From NCBI RefSeq assembly GCF_003605735.1, contig NZ_QXTJ01000023.1:34568-98567 (forward strand): DNA of 64,000 bases. Direction: 5' to 3'. Shown in pieces: positions 17,274 through 26,260 of this stretch; positions within the stretch are counted from its first letter, which is position 1; each line of letters opens with the position of its first letter. The notes beneath the pieces were generated by a model. That model did not search any database and had not been told where the DNA came from. It saw nothing but the letters and a program-made list of their open reading frames with translations. A program made the position numbers and the translations under genes. This stretch comes from Pseudomonas sp. LS-2. GTDB taxonomy: Bacteria > Pseudomonadota > Gammaproteobacteria > Pseudomonadales > Pseudomonadaceae.

Positions 17274-20200
17274 ATGATCCAAACCTCTGCAGTCGATGAG
17301 CAACGTTTCCGCAAACTTCTGAGCCGCAACGTCAGTTTACCCTTGGCGGTCGGCGTTCTCAGCGCAGCTTTCTTCGTAATCCTGATTACCTACCTGCTCT
17401 CCGCTATTCAGTGGGTGGAGCACACGGACCGGGTCATCAATAACATCAACCGCTCGCTGAAACTCTCAGTGGACATGGAAACCGGCATGCGCGGGTTTCT
17501 GCTGACCGGCGACGAGCGTTTTCTCGACCCGTATGAAGTCGCCAAACCGAGCATCCTGGCCGAACTCAAGGGTCTTGAGGAACTGGTCGCGGACAATCCG
17601 GATCAGGTCGACCGCTTCAAGCGGCTGGCCGCGATGCAGGAGTCGTGGAACCAGTTCGCGCAGGAGATGATCACCCTGCGTCGCAATAATGCCGATTATG
17701 CAACGCCGATCCAGAACCGCCGCGGCAAGCGCCTGACCGATGAAATCCGCGATCAGTACGATCAGGCGGCGAACGTAGAGCATTCGCTGCGTCTGGCGCG
17801 TAATAGCGAGGTGACGCACACCACCATCATTTCGGTCTCGTTGTACATCGCGTTCATTCTGATCGTCAGCGGGATTCTGGCGTACGTTGGCCGTCGCGAC
17901 ATGACGGCGCTCTCCAGCACCTATGCCGCCAACATGAAAGCCCAACAGGAAGACGCCGAGCGTCTGGCCCATGTGGCCTGGCTGCGCAACGGTCAGAGCG
18001 AACTGGCCGAGCAGGTCATCGGGCAACTGACCCTCAACCTGCTCGGCCGGAATGTCCTGCAGTTCTTCGCCCACTATCTGGGTGCGGTAGTGGCCGCCGT
18101 TTATGTGCGCCAGGAGCACGGCGGTCTGGTGCGTGTCGCCTCCTATGGATTTTCCCGTCAGCAGGAACTGCAAGAGCAATCGATCTTCAGCGGTGAAGGC
18201 GTGGTCGGCAAGGCCGCCGAGCAGGACCAGATCATCACCCTGGACGACTTGCCTCAGGACTACTTCAAAGTTACCTCCGGCCTGGGCGACGGTTCGCCGC
18301 GAAGCGTGATCGTGGTGCCGACCAGCAATGACGATCAGGTCAATGGCGTGATCGAACTGGGCTTTCTGCGCGAACTGAGCCAGCGCGATATCGAATTCCT
18401 CGAACTGGTGGCCGATAACGTCGGCACGTCCATCGAAGCTGCTCGCTATCGTCAGCGTCTTCAAGAGGTGTTGGCCGAAACCCAGCAACTCAACGAGGAA
18501 CTGCAAGTGCAGCAGGAAGAACTGCGCACCGCCAACGAGGAGCTGGAAGAGCAGTCGCGGATCCTCAAGGAGTCCCAGGCCCATCTGGAGACCCAGCAAG
18601 CGGAACTGGAGCAGACCAACGAACAGCTGGCCGAGCAGAGCAGGGCGTTGGCAGACCAGCGCGATGCGCTGGACCGCAACAACGAAGAGCTGAGCGTGGC
18701 GCAGGTAGAACTGGAAGCCCGCGCCGACGAACTGCAGCGGTCGAGCAAGTACAAGTCCGAATTCCTCGCCAACATGTCCCACGAACTGCGCACCCCGCTG
18801 AACAGCTCGTTGATTCTGGCCAAGCTGCTGGCTGAAAACCCGCAGGAAAACCTCTCCGAAGAACAGGTCAAGTTCGCCGAATCGATCTATTCCGCAGGCA
18901 ACGACCTGTTGAACCTGATCAATGACATTCTGGACATCTCCAAGGTCGAGGCCGGCAAGCTGGACATGCGTCCGGAAAACAGCAGCGTCAGCCGTCTGGT
19001 GGACGGGTTGCGCATGACCTTCGAGCCACTGGCCGCCGACAAGCACCTGCAGTTTTCCGTGGAAGTACAGCCCGGCACGCCGGTGTCCCTGTACACGGAC
19101 CGCCAGCGTCTGGAGCAGATCCTCAAGAACCTGCTGTCCAACGCCGTCAAGTTCACCGAAACCGGCGCGGTCAGCCTGACCGTGTCGCGCCAGCCGGGCG
19201 AGGGCGTTGCGTTCACGGTTCGCGATTCGGGGATTGGCATTGCCGAGGACCAGCAAGAAAGCATTTTCGAGGCGTTCCGTCAGGCGGACGGCACCACCAA
19301 CCGACGCTACGGCGGGACCGGTCTGGGTCTGTCGATCTCCCGGGATCTGGCGCACTTGCTGGGCGGTTCCATCACTGTCACCAGTCAGCCCGGGCAGGGC
19401 AGTATCTTTACGCTGGTGTTGCCTGAGCAGTACGTCGAACAGGCGCCTTCGCAGTATGTGGATGCGCCTGTGGCTGCCGTGCAACCAGCACCGCTGCCGA
19501 CCCCTGTGGTTCCAGTAGCGGCCCCGGTCATGGAGCCGATTCCGCGCTTTGCCGATGACCGGGAAAAGGCCCCATTCAACAACCGCTGCATTCTGGTGAT
19601 CGAGGATGAAGTGCGCTTTGCTCACATCCTCTACGACCTGGCTCACGAGCTGGGCTACAACTGCCTGGTCGCCCATGGCGCCGACGAAGGTTTCGACCTG
19701 GCGCAAAGCTTTTTGCCCGACGCGATCCTGCTGGACATGCGCCTGCCGGACCATTCGGGTCTGACGGTGTTGCAGCGTCTGAAGGAAATGCCGAGCACCC
19801 GCCACATCCCGGTTCACGTGATTTCCGTCGAAGACCGTCAGGAAGCCGCGCTGCAGATGGGCGCCATCGGTTACGCCGTCAAGCCGACCACCCGCGAAGA
19901 ACTCAAGGACGTCTTCGCCCGGCTCGAAGCCAAGCTCACGCAAAAGGTCAAGCGCGTGCTGCTGGTCGAAGACGACGCGTTGCAGCGCGACAGCATCGCC
20001 CGACTGATCGGTGATGACGATATCGAGATCACGGCCGTCGGCTTCGCGCAGGACGCGCTTGAGCTGCTGCGCGACAACGCTTACGACTGCATGATCATCG
20101 ACCTGAAACTGCCGGACATGCTGGGCAACGACCTGCTTAAGCGCATGTCCACCGACGAGATCTGTGCCTTCCCGCCGGTGATCGTCTACACCGGGCGCAA

Positions 20201-20765
20201 CCTGACACGCGATGAAGAGTCGGAGCTGCTGAAGTATTCGCGCACCATCATCATCAAAGGCGCGCGCTCGCCGGAACGACTGCTCGATGAGGTCACGCTG
20301 TTCCTGCACAAGGTCGAATCGCAGCTGTCCAACGAGCGGCAGAAGATGCTCAAGACCGCGCGCAGCCGCGACCGCGTGTTCGAGGGTCGCAAGATCCTGG
20401 TGGTCGATGACGACGTGCGCAACATCTTCGCCCTGACCAGTGCACTGGAACACAAAGGGGCCATTGTCGAAGTCGGGCGCAACGGCCTGGAGGCCATCGA
20501 GAAGCTCAACACGGTCGAGGACATCGATCTGGTGTTGATGGACGTGATGATGCCGGAAATGGATGGCTACGAAGCCACTGCCCAGATCCGCAAAGACCCG
20601 CGCTGGCGCAAGTTGCCGATCATCGCGGTGACGGCGAAGGCCATGAAGGACGATCAGGACCGCTGCATGCAGGCCGGATCCAACGACTACCTGGCCAAGC
20701 CCATCGACCTCGATCGCCTGTTCTCGCTGATCCGGGTGTGGTTACCAAAAATGGAACGTATCTGA
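17274..20765 (+). CDS. Hybrid sensor histidine kinase: CHASE3-GAF-HisKA-HATPase-REC-REC-REC
   Basis: A 1163-residue membrane kinase. A first membrane segment (about residues 20-43), a CHASE3 periplasmic sensor ([20 protein letters not shown]) and a second segment (about 190-212) are followed by a GAF domain (about 250-395). A long Gln/Glu-rich coiled coil (about 400-500) leads to HisKA with the phosphorylated histidine at residue 503 ([10 protein letters not shown]), then HATPase ([12 protein letters not shown]). Three receivers follow with phospho-acceptor aspartates near 821, 943 and 1090. ATG 17274 is chosen over an in-frame TTG at 17247; neither has a clear ribosome site. It begins a cluster with cheR, cheB, a second kinase and a receiver. 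Confidence 0.9.
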   Translation: MIQTSAVDEQRFRKLLSRNVSLPLAVGVLSAAFFVILITYLLSAIQWVEHTDRVINNINRSLKLSVDMETGMRGFLLTGDERFLDPYEVAKPSILAELKGLEELVADNPDQVDRFKRLAAMQESWNQFAQEMITLRRNNADYATPIQNRRGKRLTDEIRDQYDQAANVEHSLRLARNSEVTHTTIISVSLYIAFILIVSGILAYVGRRDMTALSSTYAANMKAQQEDAERLAHVAWLRNGQSELAEQVIGQLTLNLLGRNVLQFFAHYLGAVVAAVYVRQEHGGLVRVASYGFSRQQELQEQSIFSGEGVVGKAAEQDQIITLDDLPQDYFKVTSGLGDGSPRSVIVVPTSNDDQVNGVIELGFLRELSQRDIEFLELVADNVGTSIEAARYRQRLQEVLAETQQLNEELQVQQEELRTANEELEEQSRILKESQAHLETQQAELEQTNEQLAEQSRALADQRDALDRNNEELSVAQVELEARADELQRSSKYKSEFLANMSHELRTPLNSSLILAKLLAENPQENLSEEQVKFAESIYSAGNDLLNLINDILDISKVEAGKLDMRPENSSVSRLVDGLRMTFEPLAADKHLQFSVEVQPGTPVSLYTDRQRLEQILKNLLSNAVKFTETGAVSLTVSRQPGEGVAFTVRDSGIGIAEDQQESIFEAFRQADGTTNRRYGGTGLGLSISRDLAHLLGGSITVTSQPGQGSIFTLVLPEQYVEQAPSQYVDAPVAAVQPAPLPTPVVPVAAPVMEPIPRFADDREKAPFNNRCILVIEDEVRFAHILYDLAHELGYNCLVAHGADEGFDLAQSFLPDAILLDMRLPDHSGLTVLQRLKEMPSTRHIPVHVISVEDRQEAALQMGAIGYAVKPTTREELKDVFARLEAKLTQKVKRVLLVEDDALQRDSIARLIGDDDIEITAVGFAQDALELLRDNAYDCMIIDLKLPDMLGNDLLKRMSTDEICAFPPVIVYTGRNLTRDEESELLKYSRTIIIKGARSPERLLDEVTLFLHKVESQLSNERQKMLKTARSRDRVFEGRKILVVDDDVRNIFALTSALEHKGAIVEVGRNGLEAIEKLNTVEDIDLVLMDVMMPEMDGYEATAQIRKDPRWRKLPIIAVTAKAMKDDQDRCMQAGSNDYLAKPIDLDRLFSLIRVWLPKMERI

Positions 20766-20813
20766 ATGGATCGAATCAATTGACCACGCCCGTTGAAAGA
20801 CCAGGTTTTACCG

Positions 20814-21635
20814 ATGGCCCATGAGCGAAATGCCGAGATCGAACTGCGCTTGCTGATCGAGGCGATCTACCTGAAATACAGCTACGACTTCCGCGATTAC
20901 TCGGGCGCGTCGGTGAAACGACGCGTCGCTCATGCGTTGCGCCAGTTCGAACTCAAGACCATTTCCGCCCTGCAGGAGCGGGTGTTGCACGATCCCTCGG
21001 CGTTCATGCAGCTGTTGCAGTTCCTGACTATTCCAGTCAGTGAGATGTTCCGCGATCCGGGGCATTTCCTGGCAATTCGCCAGGAAGTCGTGCCGCTGCT
21101 CAAGACTTACCCCTCGCTGAAAATCTGGATTGCCGGATGCAGCACCGGGGAGGAGGTCTACTCGATGGCGATCCTGCTGCGCGAAGAGGGCCTGCTGGAG
21201 CGCACGATCATCTACGCGACGGACATCAACCCCACTTCTCTGGAGAAGGCCAAGCAAGGCATCTTCTCCATGGAAAACATTCGCGGCTACAACGAAAATT
21301 ATCTGAAGGCCGGCGGCAAGCGGCTGTTTTCCGACTACTACACGGCCGCATACGATTACGCGATCTTCGACAAGTCCCTGCGGGAGAACGTGACCTTCGC
21401 TGACCACAGCCTGGCCACCGACAGCGTGTTCTCCGAGACGCAGTTGATCTCCTGCCGCAATGTGTTGATCTACTTCAACAAGAAATTGCAGGATCGTGCG
21501 TTCGGGTTGTTCCACGAGTCCCTGTGTCATCGCGGGTTTCTGGTGCTGGGGAGCAAGGAAACGCTGGAGTTTTCCGGCTATAAAGATCAGTTCGAGCCTT
21601 TGGTCAAACAAGAGCGGATCTACCGTAAATCATGA
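20814..21635 (+). CDS. cheR: CheR-type protein-glutamate methyltransferase
   Basis: A 273-residue methyltransferase. The N-terminal all-helical CheR domain (YDFRDYSGASVKRRVAHALR) precedes a SAM-binding Rossmann domain with IAGCSTGEEVYSMAIL and ISCRNVLIYF. It transfers methyl groups from S-adenosylmethionine to receptor glutamates. No chemoreceptor gene is nearby. The ATG at 20814 is preferred to an in-frame TTG at 20793. The stop overlaps the ATG of cheB by four bases, so translation is coupled. Confidence 0.9.
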   Translation: MAHERNAEIELRLLIEAIYLKYSYDFRDYSGASVKRRVAHALRQFELKTISALQERVLHDPSAFMQLLQFLTIPVSEMFRDPGHFLAIRQEVVPLLKTYPSLKIWIAGCSTGEEVYSMAILLREEGLLERTIIYATDINPTSLEKAKQGIFSMENIRGYNENYLKAGGKRLFSDYYTAAYDYAIFDKSLRENVTFADHSLATDSVFSETQLISCRNVLIYFNKKLQDRAFGLFHESLCHRGFLVLGSKETLEFSGYKDQFEPLVKQERIYRKS

Positions 21636-22249
21636 GAACGTCCTTTCCCGGTGAAGAGGCTGAACCACCGGCCTTGCCACGCGTCGACGCCATCGTCGTG
21701 GGGGCATCTGCGGGCGGCGTCGAGGCGTTGCTCAAGATTTTCCGGCCGCTGCCCAAGGGCTTCAGCCTGCCGATCATTGCCGTTCTGCACCTGCCCGATG
21801 AGCGACGCAGCCTGCTGGCGGAGGTGTTCCGCTCGCACTTGGCGATTCCGGTCAAGGAAGCCGATGACAAGGAAACCATCGTGCCCGGAACCCTTTATTT
21901 TGCAGCGCCGGGGTATCACCTGTCGGTGGAGGCGGATTTCAGTCTGTCATTCAGCCAGGAAGAGCGGGTCTTCCATTCGCGCCCCAGCATCGATTTTCTC
22001 TTTGAATCCGCGGCCGACGCCTACGACGCCCGCCTCGCGGCAGTGTTGTTGACCGGTGCCAACAACGACGGTGCACGCGGCATGGCACGAATCAAGGAGT
22101 ACGGCGGTCTTACCGTGATTCAGGACCCGGCCCAGGCGTTGGCGCGTACCATGCCCGACGCCGCACTGGCCCTGCACACCCCGGACTTTCTCTTGCCTTT
22201 GCCCGACATTGGACTATTGCTTGTCGAGCTGGAACGAATTGCATGTTGA
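21632..22249 (+). CDS. cheB: CheB-type methylesterase without receiver domain
   Basis: A 205-residue protein made only of the CheB catalytic domain. Ser26 in VVGASAGG, the histidine in AVLHLP and the aspartate in LLTGANNDGARGM form the expected triad. Canonical CheB carries an N-terminal receiver that controls the esterase; none is present here, so control must come from a partner, perhaps the hybrid kinases on either side. Four-base overlap with cheR and seven-base overlap with the next kinase show a single coupled transcript. Confidence 0.88.
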   Translation: MRTSFPGEEAEPPALPRVDAIVVGASAGGVEALLKIFRPLPKGFSLPIIAVLHLPDERRSLLAEVFRSHLAIPVKEADDKETIVPGTLYFAAPGYHLSVEADFSLSFSQEERVFHSRPSIDFLFESAADAYDARLAAVLLTGANNDGARGMARIKEYGGLTVIQDPAQALARTMPDAALALHTPDFLLPLPDIGLLLVELERIAC

Positions 22250-23424
22250 GTGAAATCAAAGCCAAGCTGCTGATCGTCGACGATCTGCCGGAAAACCTGC
22301 TCGCGCTCGAAGCGTTGATCAAACGCGAAGACCGTCAGGTGTACAAGGCGTTGTCGGCCGATGAAGCCTTATCGCTGCTGTTGGAACATGAATTCGCCAT
22401 GGCGATTCTCGATGTGCAGATGCCCGGCATGAACGGCTTCGAACTCGCTGAAATGATGCGTGGCACCGAGAAGACCAAAAGCATTCCCATCGTATTTGTC
22501 AGTGCCGCCGGGCGTGAGCTCAATTACGCCTTCAAGGGTTACGAAAGTGGCGCGGTGGACTTCCTGCACAAGCCGCTGGACATCCATGCCGTCAAGAGCA
22601 AGGTCAATGTCTTCGTCGACCTGTACCGCCAGCGCAAGGCCATGAAACAGCAACTCGAAGAGCTGGAGCGCAGTCGTCAGGAACAAGAAGCGCTACTGCG
22701 GGAACTGAAGTCGACGCAGAACGAACTGGAGCATGCCATCCGCATGCGCGACGACTTCATGTCGATCGTGTCCCACGAAGTCCGTACGCCGCTCAACGGC
22801 CTGATCCTGGAAACCCAGCTGCGCAAGTTGCACCTGGCCAAGGACAACGCCTCGGCGTTCACCATGGACAAGCTCAAGGCGATGGTGGACCGCGACGAGC
22901 GGCAGATCCAGAGCCTGATCCGTCTCATCGAGGACATGCTCGATGTCTCACGGATTCGCACCGGCAAACTGTCGATTCGCACCAGTGCGTTTGATCTGGC
23001 GGAGCTCGTGGTCAATCTGGTGGAGAGTTATTCCGCGCAGATCGCGGCTGCTGAGAGTGTGGTGACGTTGCATGCCAGCGAGCCGGTCATCGGCGTCTGG
23101 GACGAGTTCCGTATCGAGCAGGTGGTGGCGAACCTGCTGACCAACGCCCTGCGCTACGGCGCGCACAAGCCCATCCAGGTGCGTGTTTACAGCGAAGGCA
23201 GCGAGGCCCGGGTCGAGGTCAAGGATCAGGGCATTGGCATCAGCCCCGAAAATCAGAAGCGCATCTTTCAGCAATTCGAGCGCGTCTCCGCCAGCCATGC
23301 CGTGTCGGGTCTGGGCCTTGGGCTGTTCATTTCCGACCAGATCGTCGCGGCACACGGCGGCACCATCAGCGTCGAAAGCGAGGAGGGCAGCGGATCGCTG
23401 TTCCGCGTCAGCCTGCCGCTTTAA
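22243..23424 (+). CDS. Receiver-histidine kinase (REC-HisKA-HATPase)
   Basis: A 393-residue soluble protein. The N-terminal receiver has its acceptor at Asp57 (AILDVQMPGMNGFE). A coiled coil (KAMKQQLEELERSRQEQEA) links to HisKA with His178 in SIVSHEVRTPLNG and an HATPase domain ending GLGLGLFISDQIV. With no sensor domain, it most likely takes phosphate from another kinase, such as the large hybrid two genes upstream, and changes its own kinase output. It overlaps cheB by seven bases and is followed by two hairpins. Confidence 0.9.
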   Translation: MLSEIKAKLLIVDDLPENLLALEALIKREDRQVYKALSADEALSLLLEHEFAMAILDVQMPGMNGFELAEMMRGTEKTKSIPIVFVSAAGRELNYAFKGYESGAVDFLHKPLDIHAVKSKVNVFVDLYRQRKAMKQQLEELERSRQEQEALLRELKSTQNELEHAIRMRDDFMSIVSHEVRTPLNGLILETQLRKLHLAKDNASAFTMDKLKAMVDRDERQIQSLIRLIEDMLDVSRIRTGKLSIRTSAFDLAELVVNLVESYSAQIAAAESVVTLHASEPVIGVWDEFRIEQVVANLLTNALRYGAHKPIQVRVYSEGSEARVEVKDQGIGISPENQKRIFQQFERVSASHAVSGLGLGLFISDQIVAAHGGTISVESEEGSGSLFRVSLPL

Positions 23425-23431
23425 GCACAAC

Positions 23432-23488
23432 CTGGCCCGCCGCACGCGGGCCAGAGCGCCGCTGTCAGATTTTTCTACAGCGGCGTTT
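23432..23488 (+). terminator. Tandem hairpins after the kinase/CheR/CheB operon
   Basis: Two stems: CTGGCCCGC/GCGGGCCAG (23432-23454) and CGCCGCTGT/ACAGCGGCG (23457-23485), the second followed by only three T residues. They probably terminate or attenuate the upstream operon; the short T-run makes this tentative. Confidence 0.55.
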
Positions 23489-23590
23489 AATCCCTCGCGA
23501 CCGTTCAAGTAAATATCTGATTTTTCTGCGCAACCTCCAGCGCGGGCCATGGTCGTAATGGCAGCTATCTATAAGATCGAAGGCGTTCCA

Positions 23591-23968
23591 ATGAGCTCTG
23601 ATGCAGAAAATGTCGTCCTCATCGTTGAAGACGAGCCGCTGATCCTGATGCTGCTGTCCGACTACCTGTCGGGCGAGGGCTACCGGGTGCTTCAAGCGGA
23701 AAACGGCGAGCAGGCATTCGAAATCCTCGCCACCAAACCCCATCTTGACCTGATGATCACCGACTACCGCCTGCCGGGTGGCGTGTCCGGGGTGATGATC
23801 GCCGAACCTGCGGTCAAGCTGCGACCGGAGCTCAAGGTCATCTTCATCAGCGGCTACCCCGCCGAGATCGTCGAGTCAGGCAGCCCCATCGCACGCAAGG
23901 CGCCGATCCTCGCCAAGCCGTTCACGATGGACAGTCTGCACACGCAGATTCAGCGGTTGTTGAATTGA
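23591..23968 (+). CDS. Single-domain response regulator
   Basis: A 125-residue stand-alone receiver: acidic pocket EDE near residue 13, phospho-acceptor Asp58 in LMITDYRLPGG, conserved lysine in ILAKPFTMD. The ATG at 23591 has a GAAGG ribosome site; the frame is open to 23549. It follows the kinase cluster after tandem hairpins and a 160-base gap, so it may be transcribed separately although functionally linked. Confidence 0.85.
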   Translation: MSSDAENVVLIVEDEPLILMLLSDYLSGEGYRVLQAENGEQAFEILATKPHLDLMITDYRLPGGVSGVMIAEPAVKLRPELKVIFISGYPAEIVESGSPIARKAPILAKPFTMDSLHTQIQRLLN

Positions 23969-23980
23969 CCGGCTGTCTTT

Positions 23981-24058
23981 GTAGCAGCTCGGCCCTGCGT
24001 TCCGTTTAAAGGCGGTGGCGTTGTTGAAATCGCTACCGCCGGCAAGCCGGACTGCTAC
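23981..24058. repeat. REP palindrome (GTAGCAG type)
   Basis: Outer arms GTAGCAG/CTGCTAC with an inner GGCGGTGGCG and GCTACCGCC pairing, same family as 10079-10144 and 33921-34016. It marks the border between the high-GC signalling cluster and the AT-rich effector module. Confidence 0.8.
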
Positions 24059-24121
24059 AAGATGGCGTTCGCGGGTATACCGCATAGCGATACGCCGGTG
24101 CCCAACGGATCAATAAAATCC

Positions 24122-24436
24122 TCATTGGGCTTTTTTGATTAGCTTCCGTAATTGCCTAGATACTAAGCGACAGATAAGTATCGACGGGGTAAGCGTTAAT
24201 GCCAGTACCATCATTATCAGTAGATCTTCCGAGTCCTCGCATCCTCTGGTGTCCAAGGTTGCCAGTATTCGTATATAAACATCACTGCCGATGTCTGATC
24301 TTAGAAGAAAATCTACCCATCCGAAGCTAAATGCCCATCGTGCAAGAATGAATGTTAGTGCAAGTGTGAATAAAGCTTGCAGGGCCATAATAACTGCTTT
24401 CACGTTGCTGAGTTCTCCGTTCTTCAGTTTTATCAT
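24122..24436 (-). CDS. Small membrane protein, paralogue A (candidate immunity protein)
   Basis: A 104-residue protein with two membrane segments (VIMALQALFTLALTFILARW and MMVLALTLTPSILICRL) flanking a hydrophilic loop, and a basic C-terminus. It is plainly a paralogue of the protein encoded at 24631-24918: RWAFS, a variable loop, then PSILICR-VSRQL are shared. Position downstream of a Tlde1-like peptidoglycan effector suggests an immunity protein acting from the inner membrane, with its loop in the periplasm. The ATG used has no ribosome site; an in-frame GTG at 24403 with GGAG upstream matches the paralogue's start and may be the real one. Low GC suggests transfer. Confidence 0.6.
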   Translation of the reverse strand: MIKLKNGELSNVKAVIMALQALFTLALTFILARWAFSFGWVDFLLRSDIGSDVYIRILATLDTRGCEDSEDLLIMMVLALTLTPSILICRLVSRQLRKLIKKAQ

Positions 24437-24451
24437 TACGTTTGTATATTT

Positions 24452-24488
24452 AGCGGTCGCGCACCCATCCGGTTTCGCGACGCCGATT
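24452..24488. repeat. 37-bp palindromic element, copy 1
   Basis: It shares 11 left and 15 right bases (AGCGGTCGCGC ... TTCGCGACGCCGATT) with a copy at 26003-26039; the middle differs. Both contain an inverted GTCGCG/CGCGAC. This copy lies 15 bases upstream of the ATG of the distal small membrane protein gene on the minus strand. Confidence 0.75.
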
Positions 24489-24630
24489 TGACAACGCTGC
24501 TCGTCTCTATTTTGGCGGAATTTTCAACAGGTCACCTATCAATAAACGGCACGCCACTGAAGCTTGTTGTAGCCCAGCGTCAGTGGCGTTGCGTAGTCTC
24601 CCGTTAATGGGTGCTTGTCGTGGTGGAGTA

Positions 24631-24918
24631 CTATTTCCGCGTTTTATTACTCAGCCATCTACTCAATTGCCTCGATACAAAGCGACAGATGAGTATCGAC
24701 GGGATAAGCATTAATGCCAATACCACAATTATTTCGACGATGTCCGTTACTTCACCACCTCCGCTATTCAGTGCTATTAGTATCGATTGATAAGTGTTAG
24801 CAACCTTCTCTAATGTCAGAAAAGAATGCACCAGTCCGGAGGAGAATGCCCATCTCGTGAACGTGTCGGTTAGTGTGAGAGTGAACATAACCTGTGCGGT
24901 GGAAATTATTGCTCTCAT
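24631..24918 (-). CDS. Small membrane protein, paralogue B (candidate immunity protein)
   Basis: A 95-residue protein with two membrane segments (QVMFTLTLTDTFTRWAF and IIVVLALMLIPSILICRF). Its ATG overlaps the stop of the Tlde1-like effector gene by one base (TAATG), so it is translationally coupled to it, the usual arrangement for an effector and its cognate immunity gene. It is similar along its full length to the next gene downstream at 24122-24436. No known immunity family was recognised by eye; function rests on position, topology and coupling. Confidence 0.65.
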   Translation of the reverse strand: MRAIISTAQVMFTLTLTDTFTRWAFSSGLVHSFLTLEKVANTYQSILIALNSGGGEVTDIVEIIVVLALMLIPSILICRFVSRQLSRWLSNKTRK

Positions 24919-25448
24919 TAGTACGTTGTGATTATTTGGTTTTCCAGTACATGAAGGACTCCGTAATATCTAAATCCTTTACCTGGCAATATTTCGCCCT
25001 TCTTGTTCCGCACGTAACGCTTGAGTTCATCAAACGCAATGTGGGACGTCAATGTCACACATCCCTTGCTTATTCTTAACGGACCTACGGGGTGTATACG
25101 GAACTCTCCGCGACGAATATTGTTAATGGTTGTTTGATCATCAACCTGGTCATCATCCCGGTAGAGGCTGAACCATTCACTGTGGTCTATGTTTGAGAAT
25201 CTTTTCTCCAGTGACTGATAAAACCATCCTAGCCTCCCACCTGTCGCTCTATCGAGTATGTAGTATCTGCCCAGCGGCAAAGGACCGTTGTTTGGCACAT
25301 CCTGATAGCGCGCTTTATTGACATAGGCAGCCATATTCCCCGAGAACGCCTCATACGTTACGCCGTCACACACCAGCTGACTGGTCGGCTTGCCGTTCAA
25401 GTCGTACGTGCAGTAAGCGAGGTTGGGATTGGGTTCTTTCTCTTCCAT
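24918..25448 (-). CDS. Tlde1-like T6SS L,D-transpeptidase effector (DUF2778)
   Basis: A 176-residue protein. The DUF2778 pattern is present: an N-terminal beta region (YDLNGKPTSQLVCDG), the NGPLPLGRYYILDR segment (residues 54-67) and the catalytic stretch RIHPVGPLRISKGCVTL with His119, Ser128 and Cys130 matching the His/Ser/Cys arrangement of L,D-transpeptidase-like enzymes. Tlde1 effectors are delivered by T6SS into the periplasm of rivals, where they cut or exchange peptidoglycan stem peptides. There is no signal peptide, as expected for injected cargo. It follows hcp by 26 bases with an AAGGAG ribosome site and is coupled to a candidate immunity gene. Base composition is AT-richer than the flanks. 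Confidence 0.82.
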   Translation of the reverse strand: MEEKEPNPNLAYCTYDLNGKPTSQLVCDGVTYEAFSGNMAAYVNKARYQDVPNNGPLPLGRYYILDRATGGRLGWFYQSLEKRFSNIDHSEWFSLYRDDDQVDDQTTINNIRRGEFRIHPVGPLRISKGCVTLTSHIAFDELKRYVRNKKGEILPGKGFRYYGVLHVLENQIITTY

Positions 25449-25474
25449 AGCAACATTGCTCCTTATGCCAGGCG

Positions 25475-25975
25475 TCAGGCGTAAACCTTGTTCGCAACCC
25501 CGTCCCAGCCTCCGGCGACCTGGCCGCCGCCCATTCCATCCTCACGGCGCTGCAATGTGTAAATCATGCGAATACGCGCATAGTTCAAACGGACCGTTTC
25601 GCTGGGGAAGCCGTTTTCCAGGTTGCCGTTGCCGTTGAGGGAGACCGACGAGATGATCACTTCTTCCAGTTTGATCTCCAGGTACTTGAGTTTGTCGTCG
25701 CCCGAGCGATTGAGTGCGATGGTCACCTCCTTGAAGTGTTTGCCGGCCAGGCAAGCTTCATGCAGTTTGGGGGTCGCTTTGTCCACGGCCTTGCGGAAAT
25801 ACAGGTCGCTCATTTTTCCGCGGCCTGTGGAGGCGCCGCCGGAACTGGTGGCGGTGGCCGAGGCCGACTGGCTGGCGCCGACGTCGAAATCATCCATTTC
25901 GATCCAGTCCTTGAACTGTGCATCCAGTGATTCCCCGGGAATACCTTCGATCTTTAAAAACGCGTCAATAGCCAT
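25475..25975 (-). CDS. hcp: Hcp, T6SS inner-tube protein
   Basis: A 166-residue Hcp. It opens MAIDAFLKIEGIPGESLD and has the later KYLEIKLEEVIISSVSLNGNG and ENGFPSETVRLNYARIRMIY, the standard Hcp barrel strands. Hcp hexamers form the secreted tube and carry small effectors in their lumen. The ATG at 25975 is preferred because GGAAGG is nine bases away; an ATG three codons upstream directly abuts it. It heads a transcript with the Tlde1-like effector, which is small enough to travel inside the tube. No other T6SS structural gene adjoins it, so it relies on a main cluster elsewhere. Confidence 0.93.
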   Translation of the reverse strand: MAIDAFLKIEGIPGESLDAQFKDWIEMDDFDVGASQSASATATSSGGASTGRGKMSDLYFRKAVDKATPKLHEACLAGKHFKEVTIALNRSGDDKLKYLEIKLEEVIISSVSLNGNGNLENGFPSETVRLNYARIRMIYTLQRREDGMGGGQVAGGWDGVANKVYA

Positions 25976-26002
25976 CCATTTCATCCTTCCATTTGCGGGG
26001 TC

Positions 26003-26039
26003 AGCGGTCGCGCGTAAATTCGGGTTCGCGACGCCGATT
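26003..26039. repeat. 37-bp palindromic element, copy 2
   Basis: Second copy of the element at 24452-24488. It lies 27 bases upstream of the hcp start on the minus strand, a position fit for a 5' leader hairpin or an operator. The remaining upstream sequence to 26260 shows no gene. Confidence 0.75.
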
Positions 26040-26260
26040 CACAGTAATCACTGAGGCTGGCGGCTGAAAAGAAAAAGAAGGGGGGGTAAAAGTGCGTTTC
26101 AGAAGGGGACTACAAAGGCTTGGGAACACTGCCGACGGAGGTGTCTGATTTTGATCTGCTTTGGCTGAAAAACAGTCATTGCCCGGCCCGTCCCTGTCAC
26201 AGTGCGGCCGGACTGCAACGCGGGACGGCGTCAGATTCGGAAGAGGGGATTTGGGGCACT

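Noticed and set aside
17466..20453. A 995-codon open frame on the minus strand
   Set aside because: It is exactly antisense to the hybrid kinase, whose domains are unmistakable; long antisense frames are an effect of high third-position GC.
24551..24589. ACGCCACTGA/TCAGTGGCGT hairpin as terminator of the proximal membrane-protein gene
   Set aside because: The loop is 19 bases and no T-run follows on the minus strand; kept only as a possible structure.
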